Program-made: the position numbers and the translations under genes
Shown here: piece after piece, positions 35,401 through 46,328 of the stretch
Layout: every line of letters starts with the position of its first letter
Position numbering within the stretch: position 1 is the first letter of the stretch
Notes under the pieces: generated by a model
The model's database searches: none
Seen by the model: only the letters and a program-made list of their open reading frames with translations
What the model was told of the DNA's origin: nothing
Source of the DNA: Rhabditoides inermis
Lineage: Eukaryota; Nematoda; Chromadorea; Rhabditida; Rhabditidae
NCBI GenBank assembly: GCA_963966185.1
Contig: CAWZYM010000245.1
Coordinates: forward strand, 286,799 to 350,798
Direction of reading: 5' to 3'
DNA: 64,000 bases

Positions 35401-38400
35401 CATTCCGTTTTCAAAATATAAATATTCAAATTTTCGTAGAAATTTTACATTTTTGATCGTAACTTCTTTCGTTTTCAATATTAATTTTTCAAATTTCTAT
35501 GGTAAATCACTCTCTATGACACAATCAACACAAACACGTATGCTCAACTCTATTACTGAAAATAAAAATCATATTTCATGATTCACTAGATCAACTACCA
35601 TCCCTTACTATCTAAGAGTTGAGACCTGGATTTTGCACAGTAATTCATAACTCAAAAACTAATATTTACTGACAAAGATTCAGATTTTTCGCTTCACTGT
35701 GGAAGGATTTCACTTTTTCAAAAAACCTTGATTTTCAACAAAATGTGGCTCATTTTTGCAGTTGAGCATATTGACCGCTGACAGGATCAATCAGGCAAGA
35801 TGCAAAACGTAAAATACAGTAGATCTAAGTTTCAACTTCTTAGAAAAACTATTTTTAATTCTCTCATTACAGCTGATCATAGAAGACACTTGGCCGTTCA
35901 CACCATTTCAATTTTAAATGAAATACTCATTACGTTTTCAAAATATAAATATTCAAATTTTCGTAGAAATTTTACATTTTTGATCGTAACTTCTTTCGTT
36001 TTCAATATTAATTTTTCAAATTTCTATGGTAAATCACTCTCTATGACACAATCAACACAAACACGTATGCTCAACTCTATTACTGAAAATAAAAATCATA
36101 TTTCATGATTCACTAGATCAACTACCATCCCTTACTATCTAAGAGTTGAGACCTGGATTTTGCACAGTAATTCATAACTCAAAAACTAATATTTACTGAC
36201 AAAGATTCAGATTTTTCGCTTCACTGTGGAAGGATTTCACTTTTTCAAAAAACCTTGATTTTCAACAAAATGTGGCTCATTTTTGCAGTTGAGCATATTG
36301 ACCGCTGACAGGATCAATCAGGCAAGATGCAAAACGTAAAATACAGTAGATCTAAGTTTCAACTTCTTAGAAAAACTATTTTTAATTCTCTCATTCCTTT
36401 CACCAATGACACCTTAGGTCCTGAGTACCTGCCAGGTACCGTCTCACCTGTCGCCTCTCATCTGTCACCTGAGATAAATTAGCATAAACTTCAAATTTCA
36501 CTTTACGACCCTGTAACTTTCGTCTAGATGAGAGTTGACACCTGGGTTTTCCTATTTAATTATCACTACCGTAATACCTTCATTCATGAATTATTTCACA
36601 TTTTTAAAAAACGTTTCAATTTTAATTTTATTTCAATTTTCGTCTGTTTGAAACTGAAAATTGTACTAAAATTTATATCTCGGTTAGTTTTCAAGGTAAA
36701 ACGTCCATACTTGGTACAAGTAACAAGAAAAGCAAGTTCAACTTTTTTCGTAAACAACAACAGTAAACAAGTAAACAAACAAGTAAACAACTCCAAATCT
36801 TCTGATTTTGATGTCTAATTGATACTAACTCAATCAGAGAGTTAGAAAGTAGTGTTTAACAGTTAGGTAAACGAATAAACAAAGTAGTAAACAACTCCGA
36901 AACTTGAGATTTCGATGTTTAACGTGTACTAAAGCCATAGTAGAATTCAGATTTGAAATTTTGATGATTTAACGCGAAGAGGCGAGCGCGCCGAAGGCGC
37001 GCGAGCCTCGGAGCGCAGTGCGGCGGCGAAGCCGCCGCCACTAGCGGGCCGGAGGCGAGCGAAGCGAGCCTCCGGCCCGCTAGTCCATTGAAGTTAAAAT
37101 TGGTATTGTCATACACGTTTAAACCTAGATTTAATGGCCCAAATTCGTATTGCTCCCAAGTGCTAACACAACCCACTCGACCCACCTCCTAGCGTCGACA
37201 TTGTCGAGGGCGTTAAGTACTCCGTTGAGCTGCGCGAAGAAGTCGTCGTTGAAGATGTGCTCCGTCTCGGCTCCCACCCTCTCCGCCAGACACTCGATCT
37301 TCAGCTGCGGGTTGAACGACTTGACAGCGCGCGCCGCACACTCAGACTTCTTTTTCTGCAAACACATCAGATATTACGCCCATCCAATCAGCAGCTACTC
37401 CGGCTCCACTCACTCCGACGTCATCCCTGCGGAAGAGGAACTGCCTGTTGAGGTTCGAGATCTCAATCTGGTCCATGTCCGTGATCTTGATCAGTCCCTT
37501 CTCGCCGCACGCAACTCCCATCACGGCAAGGTTCTTCAGCAGCTCGCAGCCAATCGCGCCCGCTCCCACAACGAACCACTGCAAGCAAACAGTAAACATC
37601 AGAATAAAGAAAAGGGGCACAAACTATACGTACCCGCTGGTTGGCAATCTCGTTTTGGAAGTTCCATCCGAACACGGCGGCCTGTCCGTCGTAGCGCGAG
37701 TTGCGGGGGGCGCAGTCTGCCTCGGTGAGCTTGGCCGCGTCCAGTCCACTCCACGCACCCGGCAGGGCATCCACACAGTCCAGGTACAGCCACTGCTGGA
37801 GGGGCGACATGTGGTGCGTGACCGCCTTCATCGCCTCCTGCGCAGCGATCCCTCCCACCACAGAGCACACCGGCACCAGGTTGCCAGTCGCCTGGTACGC
37901 AAACAGCGCCACCAGCTTGTCGTCCACCTCGGATCCCGCAGGCAGCTCCGCCTTCAGAAGGGCAGCGTCCGCGTCCGACCGAGCGGCAGGGGAGCGGCCG
38001 TGCTGCAAGCAACAAACTACTATACTACAACTATACACAATGCTGCAAACAAAACGAAACCAGAACAAGTGATCTCACCTTGTCCTCAAATGCATATAGC
38101 GCCTGCCAGAGGGCGTGGAGCTGAGCGGGGTAGTCGAACTTGGCAAAGTCCCAGATGACAAACTCGGGGTCGGCTTGCGATTCGGCGAGCGACTTGAACG
38201 ACATGGTGGTGGGCACCTTGACCTGCCTGCACCGACCACCCTCCACGTACGCAGACAGACCCTTGGCCGCATCGCCAATGTTGAACACGTGCGGCTCTGA
38301 ATGACACTTAAGTCTTTTCAATTTCTAAATGAATAAAATAATCGAGACATTGAACCAATAGTCGTAGCAACTGACTCTTTACGGTGATCTTGATGGGCTG

Positions 38401-41400
38401 GCAGTCGTTGAGCTCGACCATTCCCTTGATCTCCGAGAACGACACGTGGTCTCCGTCTTCCAGACCATGCATCACATTCTCCAGCGTCGTCACGTCTCCC
38501 GTCTCCGCGTCAACATGCTCGATCAAGAACTGCAAAACAAACACATCAATTTCGTGATCGACTCTGTGTGGGCGAGTGGGCGTAGTTGACTGACCTGCTT
38601 GACCTGCTCTCCGTTCTTGTCGTCGACGCGGAACTGTTGTCCGAGGTCGGTGAATATGTATGAGAAGAGTCCCCTGGCGTCGGCGACCAGCAGTCGCTTG
38701 CCCGCCGCGCGCACCCAGCCAGACACGAGCAGCTGCTGCGAGCGGGCAGTGTCCGTCACCACCACCAACTGAAACGACAACATGACATGTACACACTCTC
38801 AACTCACAATACATCACTACCGTACTATTGAATACTCACGTCGAACTGCTGGACAAATTTCTCGGAGAGAGCGTCGGTGGACAGAGTGCAGTTGACACTG
38901 TCGTTCAGCTCCGCTAGCCTGAAACATGCCAGTTACCAACTACCAAGCTCCACAACTGATAACAGTGCTAACGCACCTCTCAAAGCAGGCAGCGGCCCTG
39001 TTCTGTCCAATGTCCTGCTCGCGGAGGTAGTACTGTGCAGACAGATCCGTCCACCTAGGACAAACAAGCCATACACAACCTATCAGTCAAGGGGATATTA
39101 GAAACAATCGATAAGTTAGGTTAGCGTGCTCACTTGGCCGTCTTGACGTCGTGGATGGTGACGTTGCGGACTCCTCCGAGAATGAGGTTCTTGGCCAGCT
39201 CCACTCCCACTCCGCCCATGCCAGAGATAAGCACATTGGCCGAGCGGAGGTGCAGCATGGCAGACTCGCCCAGAGCATAACTGAAAGGTATCAATGAGAT
39301 CATGAATGAAGATGAATGATGAGGCAGCTCACATCTGCCTGGAGTAGAGGTTCGTGTCGAGTGTGTTTCCATCTTCGGGCGCGCCGCCGCCCGGCTGATC
39401 GCTCCTCTTCTCGTCAGTGTCCATCTTCTGGTCGTTCACAGAGAAAGAGTGGACCTGAAAAAAATATTATAGCAATACGAATCAATGCATGTAACACCAT
39501 ACTGAGAATCGACGTCTATTGAAATACCCAAGTTGAAAAAAATCCATTTCCGCCATTCCCGTACACGTAATCATAACAATAAAACAGTGAATAATAGTTG
39601 AAGACTACATGCACCTACATCTTGCAGACGAGGGAGAGAAACAAAGGCTAGGTTGTGAAAATGAAAATGGGATCATATGATGTGACCGACGGGCGAGAGT
39701 GCGCGAGTAAAACGCGCGCGCGTCAATAGAAAGAAAAGAACGGGGGCGGGCTTGGATAGAGTGACCAGTGCATTCTGTCGAAGGAACGGAACACTGACCG
39801 CCGCGGTGACCGGCGCAGTGACACCACACACGGCCCGAAACGACCACGCAGAGCGCGCGCAATCGATTGCAACATCACTACTCGGCCTGTGAAGACCCAT
39901 CTTCGCAGTTCGCACCAACCAACCCACAGCAGGCGATGGCCGCCTTGGCGGAAAGTGAACACAATAACACACCGCCACGCATTGTCTCTTCCGCTGTGGC
40001 GCTGTCCGCCATTTCACAACCGATAAGATCCCAGTCACAGTCAATAACCGTTATCACATTTGCAATGCATGAATCAATAATGCAACTATGGTGAAATGTA
40101 CAATAAAATATGAACTTGCAGTCGCAACATCAGTCAGGGAAAATGATGACAAACCCGAGGGACACTCTCGTCGCCTAACTCTAACCCCCTTGCGAAATTC
40201 AAACAGCGCACAAAAACCAGCTGGGCAATAATTCGCCATTCGAAGAATCAAACACGCAGCACGTTTACGTACCTCCTCGAATCTGCTGGGTGTACCGAGG
40301 CAGACAAATAGTCGATACATATCATCATGAGAATCAGCCAGAGAATATTCAATAGTAACGGAGATGAGCGATATGCGGAATGCGGTTACCAGGGGTGAAG
40401 ATAATAGCTACTCAAACAGAGCAAGAGAAGAAGCGTGGACGGTACGCAACGACAAATGTGGCAATCACACAAGCCTAGAGTGTTGTCACGGAAACGGCCG
40501 ATTCAATCAGGACTAGTTCATACAATGACCGGGCACTATCATAGTGAAAAACACATATCATGCTTATTCCATTTTCGCCTTACATTTACATCATAATCAC
40601 GTAGCAAAAACAATACCGGCATTTTGGCATTTTAATCACTCGCCCCCACCAAGTGCGGTCGCATCGAATGGATTCGGAGCGAAAAGTGAGCGTGAACCTC
40701 TCGGTTGTGATCTGCTAATGTGTGGTGCAGGAAGGCGTGCGTGCGTCGCGGGGACACCACAAAGCGCGCTTCGTGCCCCTCGACGAGTCCCTCATCGAAG
40801 ACTCCAACAACCCCGTCGCCCGCCGCGACTCCACCTGCCACATCTCACTCTCCGGTAAACAACAACACCAGAGCGCGTTTTACTTGAGTAGGTGCTACCC
40901 GGGACCAGCACCCGACCCGTCCGGGTCCGTCGCTCGACGAGCGGCGCGCCTTCCTGCCCCTCAAGGCGCAGGCGCAGATGGCGGCCGGGCCCACCCTCAT
41001 CCGAGCAGCCATACACAGACCCCACTCCACCGAGCTCGACTACCCTAAGACAAACACTCTGCGCAGGAGCGCCAGCAAGGAGGTATGGCCGCTCATCATT
41101 GAACACGTTCAGGTGTACGTTTAGGAGACGAGCGAAAAGGGATCGGTGCAGCAGCAGGCGACGGACGAGCAGACCCAGACGCGTACTGTCTACGAGAACG
41201 CGCCGGCCGGCCGCACCACGCAGCGCACTAAGGGATGAGACAAGAGACCGACCATGAGCTTACCACTTAAAACCTAGCATACACGAACAAAACTGCAGCA
41301 ATTGTGAATAAAGGTTAGAAACGACCAATGTTTAATGGCTACAAAGAACAAAATAATAATGCGAAAAAATTACTAGTTAAACCGCCATAGTGGTTTACCT

Positions 41401-41536
41401 TGGCCTTGTCGTTATCGGCGAGCTGGGTTGTGGGCGGGACGGCGGTGGCGCGGGCCCTCTTGCAAGGCGGGGAGGCGACGTCCTCTGCGATGTCACACAC
41501 CACTCCGCTCATCGAACGTTGCGCCTCTGCAAGCAT
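32443..41536 (-). CDS. uba-1: Ubiquitin-activating enzyme E1
   Basis: Twenty phase-matched minus-strand exons give about 1086 residues: 41536-41399, 39454-39333, 39280-39134, 39054-38977, 38918-38840, 38768-38595, 38529-38376, 38296-38079, 38002-37634, 37578-37414, 37355-37186, 34559-34449, 34382-34279, 34231-34137, 34056-33964, 33851-33723, 33667-33287, 33123-32833, 32766-32666, 32584-32443. E1 adenylates ubiquitin, forms a thioester and passes it to E2s. Seen are the inactive adenylation repeat ([20 protein letters not shown]), the active adenylation site [12 protein letters not shown] with [17 protein letters not shown], the catalytic cysteine in [10 protein letters not shown] (codon 34343-34345, about residue 655), and the ubiquitin-fold end [14 protein letters not shown]. 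The N-terminal exon has an SPPCKRAR basic stretch, NLS-like. A TTGTAG acceptor touches its ATG. Exon 1 is less certain than the rest; Met codons in exon 2 are an alternative start. Intron 11 (2.6 kb) is repeat-filled. Confidence 0.94.
35341..36394. repeat. 527-bp tandem duplication in uba-1 intron 11
   Basis: Two head-to-tail copies (about 35341-35867 and 35868-36394) are nearly identical; I saw one substitution (CATTCCG/CATTACG). A short third flank of the unit precedes them near 35262. AT-rich, with no ORF of note. This is a recent duplication. Confidence 0.88.
36979..37084. repeat. Cluster of three GC-rich hairpins with GAA apices
   Basis: Stem-loops at 36979-37009 (GCGCGCC-GAA-GGCGCGC core), about 37021-37038 (GGCGGC-GAA-GCCGCC) and 37040-37084 (17-bp arms ACTAGCGGGCCGGAGGC and complement). 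The first and third carry opposed GA/GA mismatches below the apex. It is very GC-rich inside an AT-rich intron. Confidence 0.8.
40668..41238 (+). CDS. Small protein gene nested opposite to uba-1 intron 1
   Basis: I do not recognise this protein. Four phase-matched exons (40668-40685, 40731-40854, 40892-41082, 41125-41238) give 148 residues; introns are 37-45 bases. It is polar, basic and Pro/Arg-rich, with [31 protein letters not shown] (a possible kinase-site cluster), [15 protein letters not shown] and a Gln/Thr-rich tail. There is no membrane span or signal peptide and no known domain. The frame was chosen because all four exons stay open and GC-biased like the neighbouring housekeeping genes, and because AATAAA follows at 41307-41312. 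It would be transcribed against uba-1 if that gene's first exon at 41.5 kb is correct. Confidence 0.6.
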
Positions 41537-43412
41537 CTACAACACAATACACAATACACTAATTCACAAGAATCAATGAAATGCGGGGCGAAAAAGGCGA
41601 CTCGATGAAATCAAATCGCGCCAATTGCGAAACGTTCGAGACGGTTCGAGAAGCGGGTTCGAAATACTGGCGCGTAGCGTACTGGTCAGTCATAGGGATT
41701 TTTCTCATATCGATTTGCTCGTCAAGACTCACATGTGGATATGTGTGGGAATGTGCACACGGGTCGGTCTACCGGCCAGCACACAACCAACACAACACGG
41801 CAAGAGCGAGCGATCGATCGGATATCCGACTCGACTGTCTGCACACAAGTAGTATGGGTCGAGAAATCGGCAAGGGACCGATGATGCTCCAACTACTGAA
41901 ATTACGTTTCGAAACGATACGCAACATAGCGGGCGCGATGTCGAAACATATGAACGCGGCAGAGGAGAGAAAGCGGGAAATCGAACACACGAGCGATACG
42001 AAAGAAGTGCAAGAATTTTTTTTTGACGTCATTATACTCACTGCATTAAGGACTCTACGAAAATTGTTATAAGGATTCGTGTTACTAATGTTTCACTCAC
42101 AAATCCAATTATTAAAAAAACGAGTGCTCTTGCGAGACTGAAGCAACGTCGTACACCACCCCTCCTTTGCGTCTCTACTGACGCGAGTACCCCCGACGTC
42201 TGCACTCTGCCCCTGACTACAATTGGAACTACTACAAGCGGACTCATCCACTACAATGCCAAACCGTGCTTGACCAAAGCCAGACAATGGTGAAAAAACA
42301 CACACACACACACACACCCTGGAATTAATAATGATGAATTTGTGGAGCAGGGGAAGGGGCAGCGAGGACAACCACACTTCCGAGGACAGCTGAACGATAC
42401 AATACAGGCCAAGGAATATAATATAATAGACTATTGAAAGTCGCACTCTATTAGGTATGCGATCACACTATATTCGCCTACCATAAAAGAGTGCGGCCGA
42501 GAGCACGACGAAAACTCGCCTGGAGCTCCACTAGTAGTAAACTAGTAGCTAGTAAACTAGTAGCTAGTAGCTTTATAGTCAACCTTACTTGTAGTAGACT
42601 AGTTACTCGGGATCTATAGAATATTCCCTCCCGTTCACGGTACGGCAGCCATCTCATCGCATATTTTCTAGACATCATTTGATCGCATCTAGTCGCGCTA
42701 TCGGCCTACGCAAGACCATTCGACCGCGCGATTGGCGCGCTTGGCGGTCTGATTTTAGGGAAATGAGGGTCATTTTCAAGTCAAATGAAGCAGATCGGAG
42801 CATTTTCCAGAGCTAATAACTCCGTTCGAACTTATCAGAGTGTTGTGAAATTTCCAGGGTGTATAGGTCTGTATACGCCCCATCGATTGTCGTGGGCTTT
42901 TTGCGATATCTCAAAACTGAATGAATTGTGCGCAATAAAGTGGTCAAAACTACCGTTTTCCAACGAGAAAACTAGAAAGTTTAATAACTTAGTTCCAACC
43001 GAACCAAATTGCACCAAACTTGCACACCATGTCCGGAAGACACATACGGAAAGATTGTCGTGATTTTCTAATTTTGAACGGAATTATTTCACAACAACAT
43101 CGTAATGACCCTGATTATGCATTAATTCCTCGTCATTTCTCGTCTGTCTGACCGACCGCTGAGAATAGCCGTACCGTGAAAATGGGGGATACCCTATAGT
43201 GGGCCCGCGAATGAGTTCCACTCTTTTCACGAGAGACATTAGGTTTGTTAGATAGACAACGATCAGAACCCTTTGGATGATGTTTTCAATTTGACAAAAT
43301 GTTTCGTGGGTACCCAAAATTGAACTTGCGAACCGCTACTTTTGCGGTCGCGTGCCTTCCTCAGTCGTAAATTAGTGGAAAATAATTCGTACCAAAGTAG
43401 AACATAAGTCTA
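41537..43412. other. Region upstream of uba-1
   Basis: It is presumably the uba-1 promoter, plus decayed repeat sequence. A short (CA)n at about 42298-42317 and an ACTAGTAGCTAGT-type minisatellite at about 42528-42580 are present. A 163-codon open frame at 41581-42072 has no motif and is probably chance. Confidence 0.45.
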
Positions 43413-43430
43413 TAAGAGAGAGAGAGAGAT

Positions 43431-43465
<35 letters not shown>

Positions 43466-44042
43466 GAGAGAGAGAGAGAGATATAAGAGAGAGAGAGATA
43501 TAAGAGAGAGAGAGAGAGAGAGATAAGAGAGAGAGAGAGATATATAAGAGAGAGAGAGATATAAGAGAGAGAGAGAGATATAAGAGAGAGAGAGAGATAA
43601 GAGAGAGAGAGATATAAGAGAGAGAGAGAGAGAGATAAGAGAGAGAGAGATATATAAGAGAGAGAGAGAGAGATATAAGAGAGAGAGAGAGAGAGATATA
43701 AGAGAGAGAGAGATATAAGAGAGAGAGATATATAAGAGAGAGATATATAAGAGAGAGAGAGAGAGAGATATAAGAGAGAGAGATATAAGAGAGAGATATA
43801 TAAGAGAGAGAGATAAGAGAGAGAGAGAGATATAAGAGAGAGAGATATATAAGAGAGAGAGAGATATAAGAGAGAGATATATAAGAGAGAGAGAGAGATA
43901 TATAAGAGAGAGAGAGAGATATAAGAGAGAGAGAGAGATATAAGAGAGAGAGAGATATATAAGAGAGAGAGAGAGAGAGAGATATAAGAGAGAGAGAGAG
44001 ATATAAGAGAGAGAGAGAGATATAAGAGAGAGAGAGAGATAT

Positions 44043-44079
<37 letters not shown>
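43413..44079. repeat. Compound (GA)n/TATAA microsatellite, about 670 bp
   Basis: (GA)3-9 blocks are separated by TATAA, ATATAA or plain TAA. The separators and block lengths vary irregularly. Long minus-strand frames of Leu/Ser/Ile/Tyr across it are artefacts. Confidence 0.95.
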
Positions 44080-44081
<2 letters not shown>

Positions 44082-45533
44082 TTTGATGCGGACAGAAGAC
44101 GATGGGCAACGTATGTAAATTCAGAACTTGAAACCGAAGAAGACAATTGGACCTAGCTGGTGAGCTGGTCACAAGAAAGATGCAAGAAAGGAATGGCGTC
44201 ACACGACACGATCACTAATACGATCTTTTCTCTCTCAGCGCTTGCACTAATAAGACTTCTCAACCTCTCATACGTTTTCATGTTCATGAAATAAATGTAT
44301 GAAACAAGATTTTTTACTTGATTCGTTAAATATTTGATGAAAAACTGTTTTTTTATTGCGCTAATCTATTTTGTTCATTATCTTTATCAGTACCGTCACA
44401 CCAATTTCAGTTTCACTTGTACGTTATGATTGTCATGTTTGATCGAATGATGATGCGGGTGCGGTTTCCAGTTGTCTGTCATCGGACGGTCTCTCGCTGT
44501 GAGCTGTGCTGTTCGCGCAACTCGGAGAGGCGGGACGAGATCATGGCAGTGCCTGAATCTTCTCCAGCTCTACTGTTCACGTTGCTGTGCATTCTACTCG
44601 GCTGTTGAGAGGTGACTCCGACGACGCGACTCCCGTTCGAGCTGATGTCGGGCGCGACACTCGCCCCTCCGAAGCTACTGCGCTGCGCCACTGACATCAT
44701 TATACGAATAGTGTACATTGCTGAGGCTGAAAAAATAATTTTGCTTCGTGTATTTAGCTTGTGCATATACACCTTCAAATAGTCTCCTTGCTGTTTCTCG
44801 CAGCTCACGAATAAAATACATAACTATGCGGATCGAAAATTGGGTATACGGAAACAAAAGGGACGAACGCCTGAAAACGCATAGAGAGGTCTTGTACGGG
44901 CCGCCAAACAGACGAGAATAATAATGCAAGTTTGACCCATCAGGGTGTTTTTGCGCTTGAACACGGTATGAATGACCAAAATCGAAAATTCGAACATTAC
45001 AGATTTCTAGGCTTTCTCTTTCTCTAGACATCTCCTAAAAACGAGCGTAGAACGATTAGTTTGAAGACAGTTATTAAGTTTTGAAGATTTCCTATCAGAA
45101 GTCGTCTAAAAATTATAATTTCGGTCTGTGAAAGGAAAACAAAAAAACCCTAGCCTGTAGAACACGGCCCGCCTACTATACTTACTATATTAACCGAGTA
45201 GTAAAAAAAGGAACACTAGAGATTCATGCATCGACACTACGGAAACAAACGACATAATTTTCGAATTTTGCCAAGGTTGCTTCATTTTGAGTAAAGATCG
45301 TAACTCCAGAATGTGAATGAACTCTGTTAAAAGATTTGTAGGAAAAAAAGTGGAGAAAGCTTCACTTAATTTGCGAATGTTTTTCATTTTTTTGAAAAGA
45401 GACAGCAAAGCGTGCGATTTTTTCTCGAATGATCTCGCGCGATCGGATAAAATAAAAGGCTTCGAGTTCCTGTTTGATGCCTCAAATGAGGTCTGATAAA
45501 ACACTTGACAGCATGACTGCCATACGATAAACG

Positions 45534-46328
45534 TGTACGTTCCAGTTTGGTTCTGGTCCGTGTTGGGTGTATTCAAACACACCCCACCAATTGAAACAAT
45601 TGGAATTAATCACAATAAAACACTACGCGCGTTCGCGAAGTAGTGTAATTTGCGTATCACCACACAGTGCGTTCGCAGCTGTGGATAGACAGAGTCAATG
45701 ATTTGCACGCGTTCGCGTACACAAATCAGGTCGTGAAACGACTAGTGATGCGTTCGCATACACTAGCGCTTGATGATTTCAACGAGGCCCACGCGTTCGC
45801 GTACAGGCCTCGCTCCTCGCTCCTCGCTCCTTGCTCCAAAAGATAGACGCCGAGTAGGACGCCTCGGTATGTCGCAACCGATAAGGTATAGACAGAGTAC
45901 CACGGGGATTGATGCAGCAATTTATTATCACCACCTCGAAACCACGATTCACGAACAACTGAATAATAATACACAAAACCACTCTTACGTGGACGATAAG
46001 ATATCAACACCGTATACAACACAGGCAGTGGCGCGAGATTTAAACATACAAAGGCACTCTAGACAAAATCAATATAACATATGTGCGCGTACCAAAACAA
46101 CAAGGCTAGCCGAGGCTGCCAGACTACATACAAAAGCACATGTGTGTCAAATGCAACAAACTACAATCAACGAGTCCGCTCTCTCTTATCTCCCCACTCC
46201 GGGGTTCATTCACGACTGTCGTCCATCGCGGCGATAGGGCCGGAAACGCTGCTGGTCCTTGTCTCCCTTGTACTTCCTCTCCTGATCGCGTCCGAACGGC
46301 CTTTCCTTCTCTTCCTTCCTCTTGTACA
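45534..46328 (-). repeat. 3' LTR of the gypsy element
   Basis: 795 bp with TG...CA ends, essentially identical to 52979-53773. The end of the pol frame lies inside it (46210-46328). Confidence 0.95.
45587..45812 (-). repeat. Row of stem-loops with invariant GCGTTCGC apex in the LTR
   Basis: Hairpins lie at 45620-45646, 45663-45683, 45700-45727, 45742-45766 and 45783-45812. Each has a different outer stem (ACTAC/GTAGT, CACAG/CTGTG, GATTTG/CAAATC, CTAGTG/CACTAG, GAGGCC/GGCCTC) but the same GCGTTCGC centre. Two smaller ones have A-rich apices (45587-45603, loop AAA; 45730-45742, loop GAA). The array is duplicated in the other LTR at about 53032-53257. Confidence 0.85.

Noticed and set aside
41581..42072. 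163-codon open frame upstream of uba-1
   Set aside because: No motif, no acceptor at the start, mixed composition and a frameshift-like low-complexity end; probably chance.
42478..42580. Cloning-vector polylinker (GCGGCCG, GAGCTCC, ACTAGT close together)
   Set aside because: The order and spacing do not match a standard polylinker, and the ACTAGT occurrences are part of a local short tandem repeat.
43361..44202. Two overlapping minus-strand frames of more than 260 codons rich in Leu/Ser/Ile/Tyr
   Set aside because: They are pure translation of the GA/TATAA repeat, without splice or start context.
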